This document shows, piece by piece, positions 51,630 to 59,581 of a stretch of DNA of 64,000 nt. Source of the DNA: Poriferisodalis sp965237655. Lineage in GTDB: Bacteria > Actinomycetota > Acidimicrobiia > Acidimicrobiales > Poriferisodalaceae. Every line of letters starts with the position of its first letter. The first letter of the stretch is position 1. A program made the position numbers and the translations under genes. The notes below the pieces were generated by a model. It did not search any database and was not told the DNA's origin. It saw only the letters and a list, made by a program, of their open reading frames with translations. The stretch covers positions 1,178,001 to 1,242,000 of the forward strand of contig NZ_CBDEGB010000001.1 of assembly GCF_965237655.1 (NCBI RefSeq). Direction: 5' to 3'.

Positions 51630-52262
51630 TCACTGACCGTCGGGATCGGTGGCCCGAGCCACACCGATCATCGAGTCCCGCGTCACCAGCTCCGCCAAGC
51701 GCTCAACCGGCCATCCGTCAGTGCCTGATGGTCGCTCAGGCAGCACCAAGAACCGGGTCTCTGAGCTGGAATCCCAGATGCGCACCTTCGTCTCAGGCTC
51801 AAGTTCCAGGCCCATTTCGACAAGAACCGCACGCGGCTCGCGCACCACGCGGGCCCGGTACTCGGGACTCTTGTACCAATTCGGCGGCAGCCCCAGCAGC
51901 GCCCACGGGTAGCACGAGCACAGCGTGCAGACCACAACGTTGTGCACGCCGGGCTCGTTGGCCTTCACTTCGATGTGTTCGATTTCGGGACCGCGCATGC
52001 CCATCTCGGCCACGACTGTGTCGGCGTCGTCGAGCAGGCGCTTGCGCAGTGCCGGGTCGGCCCAGGCGCGGGCTACCAGATCGGCGCCGATCATCGGGCC
52101 GATGTCGTGCTCGAATCGTCGGATCGTCGCGTCGATCCTCTCCCGATCGGCCAGGCCCTTCTCGACCAACAGGTCTTCGAGCGCCTCGACGCGGATGTCC
52201 GGCGACGAGGCGTCGTGATGATCGTGGCCGTGATCGTGGCCGTGGCCGTGTTCGTCGTGCAT
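51630..52262 (-). CDS. nthA: Cobalt-type nitrile hydratase alpha subunit
   Basis: A 210-residue subunit that hydrates nitriles to amides. The metal claw is VCTLCSCY: Cys112, Cys115, Ser116, Cys117; the Thr after the first Cys is the signature of cobalt enzymes (iron types have Ser). Two of these Cys are normally oxidised to sulfinic and sulfenic acid. The first 17 residues are rich in His and Asp (HGHGHDHGHDHHD), which is unusual and could gather cobalt. It lies 21 bases after the beta gene in the operon. Confidence 0.95.
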   Translation of the reverse strand: MHDEHGHGHDHGHDHHDASSPDIRVEALEDLLVEKGLADRERIDATIRRFEHDIGPMIGADLVARAWADPALRKRLLDDADTVVAEMGMRGPEIEHIEVKANEPGVHNVVVCTLCSCYPWALLGLPPNWYKSPEYRARVVREPRAVLVEMGLELEPETKVRIWDSSSETRFLVLPERPSGTDGWPVERLAELVTRDSMIGVARATDPDGQ

Positions 52263-52283
52263 GGGTTCCTCCGTCGCCGCGCC

Positions 52284-53030
52284 TCAGTCGTCGTCTGCTG
52301 CCGTGAGATAGCACTCGTAGAGGTCGACGTGAATGGTGGTGTCCTGCTCAGCGCCTTTGCCCCAAAGCGCTTGGGCGTCGTAGCCCACGCAGTACACGTG
52401 CTGTGGCCGTTCGCCCATGTCATGCGCTGTGCTGTCGGGCAGCACCTCGGCGGGATGCAGCTTGACAACCGTGCCCCGCTTGCCCACGACGTACCCCGGC
52501 AGCCGAGTATGGCCAATTTGTGCCGGTGGCGGTGCCGGTGCCACCACCCGATCCCCGACGCTGAAACGGGGAGCATCGTCAAGTTCGCGCCGAACCGTGC
52601 GGCGTTCCGGTGCCGGCGTGAGCCGATCCGCTGGCAGCAGATCCGGGTCCAGAGCGGCGACCAGGGTCACGCGCTGGACCGGGGATGACGCAGTGGCCTC
52701 TGCAGCGGGCAGATCGGTGCGTTCGGCCACCCGGCTCGCCATCTCATCAGGACTGATCACGCCGTACTCAGCGAGCAGCACCTCGAAGCCCGCGAGCCAG
52801 CGTCCGTAGTAGCCGTGGCTGAAGTAGTCATCGGGCCCCAGACGTTCCAGTACGTAACGGAACTCCCCGGGCCGGCGAGCCGTGGAGGCAGTCACGGCGC
52901 CGAGCAGACCGAAGACGCGCCGTTCCCAATCGGCGTGAAACGGCGGCTCGTGCGGATCGTGGGGCACCGGTCCGTATCCGGGGGCGCCGCCGAGGTCGTG
53001 AACACGGCGCTCATGGGAATTGGGTTGCAT
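52284..53030 (-). CDS. nthB: Nitrile hydratase beta subunit
   Basis: A 248-residue beta subunit that forms the substrate channel with alpha. It starts MQPNSHERRVHDLGGAPGYGPV, includes FHADWERRVFGLL and YYGRWLAGFEVLLAEYGVI, and ends with the SH3-like barrel FSVGDRVVAPAPPP...HTRLPGYVVGKRGTVVKLHPAEVLPD and the YCVGYDAQALWG loop with conserved Arg-type contacts. The order beta-alpha-accessory is that of cobalt nitrile hydratases. It heads the seven-gene leftward operon. Confidence 0.95.
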   Translation of the reverse strand: MQPNSHERRVHDLGGAPGYGPVPHDPHEPPFHADWERRVFGLLGAVTASTARRPGEFRYVLERLGPDDYFSHGYYGRWLAGFEVLLAEYGVISPDEMASRVAERTDLPAAEATASSPVQRVTLVAALDPDLLPADRLTPAPERRTVRRELDDAPRFSVGDRVVAPAPPPAQIGHTRLPGYVVGKRGTVVKLHPAEVLPDSTAHDMGERPQHVYCVGYDAQALWGKGAEQDTTIHVDLYECYLTAADDD

Positions 53031-53154
53031 CGGCCACAGCTTCGCACCTGCGGCGATCGTCGCCGCAGTTCGACACTCCGGCGGTCATTCGGCGTTCGCT
53101 GCAGTTGGGCGATACCGCCAGTGTCTGGAGGGGCCATGTTGTTAGGTTGCGTGA

Positions 53155-53805
53155 ATGCCTGAGTTCGTGCTGGCAGTCGACCTCGACGGGGTGTGCGCGC
53201 AGCACACCGAGGCGTTCCGGCGAGTTGTCGCGCGTGAGCGGAACGTCAGTGAAGACACTTTGCCACTGGTGCGCAGCTGGAGCTTCTCCGAGTGGGGCTT
53301 CAGTGAGGGCGACTTCGAAGAGCTGCACAAGGTGGCGGTCCTCGAGTACCGCATGTTTCGCGACATGGAGCCAATGGCAGGATGCTCGGAGGCGCTGTGG
53401 CGGCTGTCCGATGCCGGGGTCTGGATCCGAATCGTGACGCACCGGCTTTACACCAGCTGGGGCCACCGGGTCACCGTGAGCGACACGGTGGAATGGCTTG
53501 ACCGGCAGCGCATTCCCTACCGGGATATCTGCTTCCTCGCCGACAAGTCGGTGGTGAACGCCGACGCTCACATCGAGGATGCGCCGCACAACATCGAGGC
53601 CATCCGAGCTGCCGGCGGTCATGTCATCGCATTCGACCAGCCGTACAACGCTCACGTTGACGGCCCACGTGCCCACGACTGGACCGAGGTGGAGGAGATG
53701 ATCGTGGAGCTGATGGCGGCGGCCGGAAGTGCTGTGGCGCGCCCGCTGCCTGGCATGGATGCGGGCTCGGACCGGCTCGAGTTGCGCACCCGGGAAACGA
53801 CATGA
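53155..53805 (+). CDS. HAD-fold 5'(3')-deoxyribonucleotidase-like phosphatase
   Basis: A 216-residue HAD phosphatase. The nucleophile loop is AVDLDGVCAQH (Asp-x-Asp), with motif II Ser/Thr in IVTHRLYTS and the acidic motif IV HIEDAPHNIEAI; Lys in FLADKSVVNAD provides motif III. The pattern LDGVC and the cap WSFSEWGFSEGDFEELHK resemble NT5C-type nucleotidases. It is divergent from the nitrile hydratase operon, and its stop overlaps the Nudix start (ATGA), so the two are coupled. Confidence 0.8.
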   Translation: MPEFVLAVDLDGVCAQHTEAFRRVVARERNVSEDTLPLVRSWSFSEWGFSEGDFEELHKVAVLEYRMFRDMEPMAGCSEALWRLSDAGVWIRIVTHRLYTSWGHRVTVSDTVEWLDRQRIPYRDICFLADKSVVNADAHIEDAPHNIEAIRAAGGHVIAFDQPYNAHVDGPRAHDWTEVEEMIVELMAAAGSAVARPLPGMDAGSDRLELRTRETT

Positions 53806-54626
53806 GCAGCACTCCAAGTGCATCAGCAATGTCGCCACCGATCGACGCGGCAACGGTGGTCGTCTTGCGAGACGCTGAGCCGGCTGCGGCGCCCGGGCAC
53901 GGCTTCGACCTTGCGGCGAGCGACGTCGGCGCGCACATCGAAGTGCTCATGCTGCGCCGAAACTCACGCGGTTTCTTCGGCGGCATGTGGGTGTTTCCCG
54001 GGGGCCGGGTCGATCCGCCCGACAGGGAAAATCCCGGCGACATCGTGATTCCCTGCGATCCCCGCACGGTGGATGGTGCAGCAGGACTTCACAACGGCGA
54101 CGCCCGCGGCTTTTGCACGGCGGCGATCCGAGAGGCGCACGAGGAGGCAGGCATCGACCTCTCAAGTGCCGGTTTGGTGCATTTGGCCCACTGGCTGCCG
54201 CCCCCAATCCGGCCCAAGCGCTTCTCGACCCAGTTCTTCATCTGCGCGGCCCCCGCCGAACTGGACGCCGTGACCGTTGACGGCAGCGAGATCCTCGACC
54301 ACGCTTGGGTCTCGCCTGCTGCTGCGCTCGCCCGCAGGGCAGCGGGAGAGATCGAGTTCGTCACGCCCACGTTTGTGACCTTGACGTGGCTGTCGGGCTT
54401 CAGCCGCACCGCAGACGTTCTGGCCTCCGTGAGCGGACATACCTGCTTCCACACCGAGATCATCCAGTCACCCGAGCCCGACCCGGGCCATGTCGCGGTC
54501 TATGTCGGCGACGTTGCCTTTCCCGACGGCGACATCGACACGCCCGGTCCGCGTCGTCGCTGCACCATGGTCCGTTCTGGCTGGCGCTGGGAAGAACACG
54601 ACGGCACCGCCGCCGCCACACGCTGA
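53802..54626 (+). CDS. Nudix-hydrolase-family protein
   Basis: A 274-residue Nudix protein. The Nudix box is seen in FPGGRVD... with the C-terminal part AAIREAHEEAGIDLS (REx2EE). It carries a 60-residue insertion between the first Gly pair and the catalytic helix, longer than in small Nudix enzymes, as in the mammalian NUDT19/RppH-like acyl-CoA group. It would cleave a nucleoside diphosphate linked to another group. Coupled to the upstream phosphatase, so both may act in nucleotide clean-up. Confidence 0.85.
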   Translation: MSSTPSASAMSPPIDAATVVVLRDAEPAAAPGHGFDLAASDVGAHIEVLMLRRNSRGFFGGMWVFPGGRVDPPDRENPGDIVIPCDPRTVDGAAGLHNGDARGFCTAAIREAHEEAGIDLSSAGLVHLAHWLPPPIRPKRFSTQFFICAAPAELDAVTVDGSEILDHAWVSPAAALARRAAGEIEFVTPTFVTLTWLSGFSRTADVLASVSGHTCFHTEIIQSPEPDPGHVAVYVGDVAFPDGDIDTPGPRRRCTMVRSGWRWEEHDGTAAATR

Positions 54627-54633
54627 AGCCGCC

Positions 54634-55155
54634 TCAGCTGCTCGCTTGCAATTGCCGGGCGGCGCCCCTGAGGCGGGCGATTTGGTGTTCTTGGGGCGGG
54701 CCGTCGGGGCCGCCGCCGGGGCGGGCAGCCCGGAAGTCGACGGCGGCTGTCGCCGGATCGGCGCCGAATGCGACCATCGTCAGAATGCCGATGACCGCCG
54801 TGCGGGCCATACCTGCGCCGCAATGCACGAGCACGCTGTCGCCGCGCTCCATTGCTGCGACGACGGAGGCCACAACCTTGAGGACCGGCTCATCACTCGT
54901 CACGCTGCCGTCCGGCGTCGGCAGCCACAGGGCACGAGGGTTGCCGGTTTCGTCGCTGCGCGATTCGAGCCACACGCCGTACTCCGGATAGCGCAGCTCG
55001 ATCTCGCGGCTTGTCAGCATGCACACCAAAACCGATGCACCTACGCGGTCGAGCGCCGCCTGCGCGTCCGGCCCGACCGCGGAGAAGTTCGTCACGAACA
55101 ACCGGCCCGTGTCCTGGGCGGCTTTGAGCGGGATCTCGTCAATGCGGTGCAGCAC
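54634..55155 (-). CDS. Dual-specificity / tyrosine phosphatase-like protein
   Basis: About 173 residues from the preferred start GTG 55155, which sits 9 bases after the stop of the preceding EreA/ChaN-like gene. The CX5R signature is VLVHCGAGMARTAVIG (Cys nucleophile, Arg), with the general acid probably Asp in LPTPDGSVTSDEP. The open frame upstream of 55155 overlaps that gene and is not family-like. It converges with the Nudix gene. Confidence 0.8.
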   Translation of the reverse strand: MLHRIDEIPLKAAQDTGRLFVTNFSAVGPDAQAALDRVGASVLVCMLTSREIELRYPEYGVWLESRSDETGNPRALWLPTPDGSVTSDEPVLKVVASVVAAMERGDSVLVHCGAGMARTAVIGILTMVAFGADPATAAVDFRAARPGGGPDGPPQEHQIARLRGAARQLQASS

Positions 55156-55163
55156 GGCGCCCG

Positions 55164-56345
55164 CTACGCGTCGTTCTTGTGGAACCGGACTGAGCTGCTG
55201 TCGCGTTTCGAGAAGCGCGCAAAGCGGGGCTTCGGCTCTTCGGGAGGCTCTGGCAACGGCGGCCACGCATCAGACAGCTCCTGCTGGCCGGTGCGGCGCA
55301 ACTCTTCGAGCTCGTCGCGGCTGTAGGGCTCTGGCCGGGGATCGAGTGCCCGGTAGCGAGCCTCGGCGCTCGCAAAGTTCGCCTCGGTGAGCAGGTCGTC
55401 GATCAGCGTGCAGGCCTCCCAGTCGGCGCGAGGTCCGAGATACACGTACCCATCAGCAACATCGCGCAGCCGCAGCGAGGTCTCGGCACCGTCGACCGAG
55501 CCGCGTACCTCAGTCATCGCGACGCTGCCGAGCGACGAGGCCACGAGATCCAATCCGAAGCGGATGTCGGTGCTGCCACGCCCCTCGGGAGAGCGAGAGA
55601 CCAGCTCCTCAACGCGCTCCGTCGCAGCGGAGTCGGCCACTGCTCCGTGGAAGACGACTCGCCGACAGCCATCACTCATCCAGCGCCACAGGAGGTTTCC
55701 CGCGGAGGTTGTGGGTGTGCCGTCAGCCCACTCGACGAGGCCAGTGGTGGTGGAGGCGATGTTCATGTACACGATCGCCCGCTCTCCCCGGCGCAGCACC
55801 TCCGCGGTGAGCACGCTGGCGGCATGGAACGCCGACATGTCGCGGTAGTGCCCGCCGAGCCACCAATTGCGAAGCCCGAGCTCGGCGGCTGAGCGACCGT
55901 CGAGCAGATCCGGGTCTTCCACGTAGGTCGGCAGGCCGAGCGCGATCACACGGATGGGCCGCCGGTCCGAGTCTCGACGGCGTTCTGCTTGATTGTGTTT
56001 CCAGACGGCGTGCAGCACGTCGGCGTACTCCTGGTAGCCGAATCCAGCGCCGAGCAGGTCGACAAAGAGGTCGACGCAGGCGCGGCCGTCCCAAGCTGAC
56101 GCTTCGGTCAGGGCATCGAGTTCGGCCTGACGGCGCGAATTGGTGAACTCCCAGGCGAGGTTGGAGACTCCGTTGTCGGCCAGCTCGCCGAGCGTGCCCG
56201 CCAAGAAGCGCAGATGCTGGCGAACCCCGATCTGGTCGCCCAGCAGGACGACCTGGTGTCGACCGCAAATGTCGCCGAGGTACTCCTCGGGCGATGCGAT
56301 CGCGGAAGGAGGCCGCTCGTCGTCGGTGGGGGCATCGGGCGGCAC
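55164..56345 (-). CDS. EreA/ChaN-like protein, copy A
   Basis: A 393-residue protein that resembles the EreA/ChaN-like superfamily, weakly. The N-terminal part reads SPEEYLGDICGRHQVVLLGDQIGVRQHLRFLAG and a WEFTNSRRQAELDAL segment; the same layout and the YADVLHAVWKHN block occur in the gene on the other side of the IS (DPLTYVSDLFERHQVVFVGHH, YLDVLSAVWEVN). GTG 56345 is the most likely start, since the reading frame upstream continues into the IS as antisense. The IS now lies just ahead, so the gene has probably lost its original promoter. Reaction unknown. Confidence 0.65.
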   Translation of the reverse strand: MPPDAPTDDERPPSAIASPEEYLGDICGRHQVVLLGDQIGVRQHLRFLAGTLGELADNGVSNLAWEFTNSRRQAELDALTEASAWDGRACVDLFVDLLGAGFGYQEYADVLHAVWKHNQAERRRDSDRRPIRVIALGLPTYVEDPDLLDGRSAAELGLRNWWLGGHYRDMSAFHAASVLTAEVLRRGERAIVYMNIASTTTGLVEWADGTPTTSAGNLLWRWMSDGCRRVVFHGAVADSAATERVEELVSRSPEGRGSTDIRFGLDLVASSLGSVAMTEVRGSVDGAETSLRLRDVADGYVYLGPRADWEACTLIDDLLTEANFASAEARYRALDPRPEPYSRDELEELRRTGQQELSDAWPPLPEPPEEPKPRFARFSKRDSSSVRFHKNDA

Positions 56346-56395
56346 TGCCAATGAGTCTGCCCGGAATCCGACCGGAACCTGACAGTGCGATTGCC

Positions 56396-58164
56396 CTAGG
56401 AGGGTGGTCGGAAAGTCCGGGGGTGGGTCCTCGTGTTGGGGGGCGTGATCGCGGATGATGGTGGGGTGCGCGGTTCGGCTGATGGTCAGGGTTCGATTTT
56501 CGATGTCGGGGTGTTGGTGGGCGGCCTGCTCGACACCGAGGGGTTCTTGGTGACGTTGGGGCAGGCTCGGGGCGAGCTGTTCTGTGATGCCGATTTTGAT
56601 GCGTTGTATGCGTCTGGCCGGGGTCGGCCGTCGCATCCGCCGTCGGTGGTGGCGGCGTTGTTGTTGTTGCAGTTGTTCTATGGCGTGTCGGACCGTGAGG
56701 CGCAGCGGCGTTCGCGGTTCGACATGTCGTGGAAAGCGGCTTTGGGTTTGCCGCTGGAGCATCGGGGGATTGCTCATGTGGTGCTGGTGGAGTTCCGGGC
56801 GCGTCTGGTTCGCGCCGGGATGGAGTCCTTTTTGGGGGATCGTGTCAAGATCGCTGCCAAGCGCGCCGGGGTGATCGGCCATCGCCGCACGATGGACTCG
56901 ACCGGTGTGGCGGACTGCGTGCTGACCCAGGACACGATCACGCTCATCAGGTCCGGGGTCCGCAGGTGCGTCGGGGTGCTGGGCGGGATCGACGCCGATG
57001 CCGGGGCGGAGCTGGCGGGGCTGTTGTCGCGTGACGACTACGACCGGGGGGCCAAGCCGCAGATCATGTGGGCAGACCCCCAAGCACGGGCGGCTCTGGT
57101 CGCGGAGCTGTTCGGCGACGCCGAGACCGTCATCGGGTTCTGCGCCCGTTTCGGGGACCCGGGCCTGGCTGGGGCGGTCGAGCTGTTGAGGGTCGTGGCG
57201 GGCCAGGACATCGAGATCGCCGCCGACGACGACGGAGCCCAGACCCCGCGGATAGCTCAACGGGTGGCCCCGGACCGGGTCATCTCCACGGTCGATCCCG
57301 ACGCTCGGCACGGGCACCGTTCGCGCACCGACCGCTACGACGGCTACAAGCTGCACGTGTCCGCGGATGTGGACTCGGACCTGGTCTGCTCAGCGGCCGC
57401 GACGCTCGCGACCACCCACGACGCCGCTGTGATCGAAGACCTCATCGACGCCGACCCGGTCCCGGTCGCCGAGATCATCGCCGACACCCACTACGGATCG
57501 GGGCCCACCCGCCAAGCGATGGCCGACCGAGGCATCCACCTCGTCGCCCCCGCCCAGCCGATCCCGACCCGCGGCGACAAGCTCACCAAAGCCGACTTCG
57601 ACATCGACCTCGAAGCAGCGACGGTCACCTGCCCGCAAGGGAACACCGCACCCATCCCGCCGCCGCGGGGCGCCAAACGGCGCCAGGCGCGGTTCGCAGC
57701 AACCGATTGTGCAGCATGCGAGCTCAAGCCCCGATGCACCACACGCGACGGCGGCCGAATCGTCGAGATCAACCCCCACGAAGAACTCCTCGCCCCCGCA
57801 AGAGCGCAACGATGGACACCGGAGTTCCTCAGCCGATACCGACTGCGAACCCAAGCCGAACGCAAAATCGCTCAGATCAAGTCCCGCACCAAAAACGTCC
57901 CCTGGCGCGGCCTCGACAAGGCCAACCTGTGGCTCGACCTGCGAATCGCCGCCCTCAACCTCGACCGCGCCGGCCGCCTCGGCATCATCAGGTAAAACAC
58001 CCGCCCCGACCGGCGACCCCGGCCCCCACTGGCCGACCGACGATGCGCCTGGGCATCATCAAGCAGAACACCCGCGCCCAACCCACCCCGAACCACCGAC
58101 CAGACAACCGCGCACGCTCAACAAACAACACACACCACACCCCAATTGCCGACCACCCTCCTAG
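56396..58164 (+). mobile_element. IS1182-type insertion sequence
   Basis: 1769 bases with 16-base perfect terminal inverted repeats: CTAGGAGGGTGGTCGG at 56396-56411 and its complement at 58149-58164. Both ends carry CTAG, which may be a 4-base target duplication rather than part of the element. The right-hand CTAG supplies the TAG stop of the leftward gene 58161-59339. The element holds one transposase gene and about 165 bases of tail, including an imperfect direct repeat (GGCATCATCA...AACACCCGC at about 57981 and 58052). Confidence 0.88.
56433..57995 (+). CDS. IS1182-family transposase
   Basis: A 520-residue DDE transposase. The N-terminal part has GRPSHPPSVVAALLLLQLFYGVSDREAQRR, the first catalytic Asp is in HRRTMDSTGVADCV, the second in DTHYGSGPTRQAM, and the Glu in RLRTQAERKIAQIKSR, with the zinc-like Cys region AATDCAACELKPRCT between. 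The frame is intact, so the element may be active. GTG 56433 is the longest start; GTG 56445 or 56466 are also possible. Confidence 0.9.
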   Translation: MLGGVIADDGGVRGSADGQGSIFDVGVLVGGLLDTEGFLVTLGQARGELFCDADFDALYASGRGRPSHPPSVVAALLLLQLFYGVSDREAQRRSRFDMSWKAALGLPLEHRGIAHVVLVEFRARLVRAGMESFLGDRVKIAAKRAGVIGHRRTMDSTGVADCVLTQDTITLIRSGVRRCVGVLGGIDADAGAELAGLLSRDDYDRGAKPQIMWADPQARAALVAELFGDAETVIGFCARFGDPGLAGAVELLRVVAGQDIEIAADDDGAQTPRIAQRVAPDRVISTVDPDARHGHRSRTDRYDGYKLHVSADVDSDLVCSAAATLATTHDAAVIEDLIDADPVPVAEIIADTHYGSGPTRQAMADRGIHLVAPAQPIPTRGDKLTKADFDIDLEAATVTCPQGNTAPIPPPRGAKRRQARFAATDCAACELKPRCTTRDGGRIVEINPHEELLAPARAQRWTPEFLSRYRLRTQAERKIAQIKSRTKNVPWRGLDKANLWLDLRIAALNLDRAGRLGIIR

Positions 58165-59339
58165 AGCACCTGTGTCCAGGCCAGCTCGGCCGCCGAGGCC
58201 GATTCGGACACCGCCGCAGCGAAGTCGTCCGCGGTCGACTGGCGGTCCCGCAGCACCGGGTCGAGGGCGTACCGCCGAGCGTGCTCCACGTGTACCGCCG
58301 GCACGGGTTCGGGCAGCGGCGTGGGCGCCCGACGCTCGAAGTCCCGTTCGAGATAGATCCAGCCGGTGGCAAGGCTGCCGAGCGGCTCGCGGTCGAGACT
58401 CGTGGTGCACCCGAGCCGTGCCGGCGGACCCCGGTCAACGTCGAAGGCAAGCGGCACGGCGAGGTCGTCGTTCATGGCGAACGTCGCGTCGAGTACGCCG
58501 TCGGCAACCAGCGCGTAGTCGCACAGCTCGCCATCGGCGGGGAGCGGCTCGTGGATCAGCACCGTGACCGCACGGTCAGCCACCACCTCGTACAGACGGT
58601 TCGCCGCGCCGACCACGTACCCGCCGACGACCTCGGCATCGATGGCATCCCACACCCGGTGCGGTAGCCGTCGCGCTCGCGTGAGCGCATGGGCTGTGCG
58701 TGTCAGCACGAGCGCACGATGTCCCGGCTCGATCACCTCTGCGAGCAGCACCTCGCACATGTGGGCAGACACCGGGCCGCGACTGCGCAGGTGCGGCCAT
58801 GCGTACGACGTGCGCAGGTCTGCTGTGTCGGTGACGGCATCGAGGTCCAAGTCGTAGTCGAGCCCCAGCACGCGCATCGGCGCACCGCCGCCGACGAAGC
58901 GGCGGTTCACTTCCCAGACCGCGCTCAGCACGTCCAGGTACTCGCGGTAGGCGAAGTTGTGCCGGATACCCCAGCGCAGTAACGCCTCGCGTGCGAGTGG
59001 CTCGTCGAAGGTCGTGCCAGTGACCACTGCATCGAGCCGCGCTTGGTCGTCGACGCATGCGTACTCGATTGCCACGATGCCCACGCCGGATCGGTATGCA
59101 GCGGCAACGAGGTCTTGCAGGAACAATCCGGCACGTCGCGTCGGGGTGTGGTGGCCGACGAACACGACCTGGTGGCGTTCGAAGAGATCGCTCACATAGG
59201 TGAGCGGGTCGGTGCCGTGGGCTCTCAGCCAGTCGGCAAGCTCGTCGACCAGCACTGGCTGTATCGGCGGCAGCTCGCGGCGGTTCCGGTACAGGGCAAT
59301 TCGCTCGAGCAGCGCGCGGTCACCTCGACGCTCGTCCAC
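58161..59339 (-). CDS. EreA/ChaN-like protein, copy B
   Basis: A 392-residue paralogue of the 55164-56345 gene (shared VxxxHQVVxxG start, YLDVLSAVW block and the VAGxxYxLE...-like end). The frame extends upstream to 59522, but GTG 59339, with GGAGCG before it, is the family-like start and does not collide with the MshC-like gene. Its stop TAG is within the CTAG at the IS junction, so the protein end is unchanged by the insertion. Function unknown. Confidence 0.65.
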   Translation of the reverse strand: MDERRGDRALLERIALYRNRRELPPIQPVLVDELADWLRAHGTDPLTYVSDLFERHQVVFVGHHTPTRRAGLFLQDLVAAAYRSGVGIVAIEYACVDDQARLDAVVTGTTFDEPLAREALLRWGIRHNFAYREYLDVLSAVWEVNRRFVGGGAPMRVLGLDYDLDLDAVTDTADLRTSYAWPHLRSRGPVSAHMCEVLLAEVIEPGHRALVLTRTAHALTRARRLPHRVWDAIDAEVVGGYVVGAANRLYEVVADRAVTVLIHEPLPADGELCDYALVADGVLDATFAMNDDLAVPLAFDVDRGPPARLGCTTSLDREPLGSLATGWIYLERDFERRAPTPLPEPVPAVHVEHARRYALDPVLRDRQSTADDFAAAVSESASAAELAWTQVL

Positions 59340-59581
59340 CCGCTCCGACAGTACCGGGCAGGTGATCGTTGAGCCAGCCTTTGGAACTCCGGATTCAGTG
59401 CCGTCGCAGAGAGGCCGAGGACCGACGTCGAACGGCGCAGGACTCACCGAGACGGGTTGGCCGCGGCAACGCCGCGTATGGTGGTCGCCGATCCGAGCCC
59501 GCTTGCATCTGGGTGCGAGCACGGCGACGAATCCGCGCCGCAGGCGCAGAAATGAGACGGGAGCGCGACGCCGACGTGGGA

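Noticed and set aside
55164..57356. 730-codon leftward frame joining the EreA/ChaN-like gene to IS DNA
   Set aside because: The first half is antisense to the IS transposase. The true gene starts after the IS end, about 56345.
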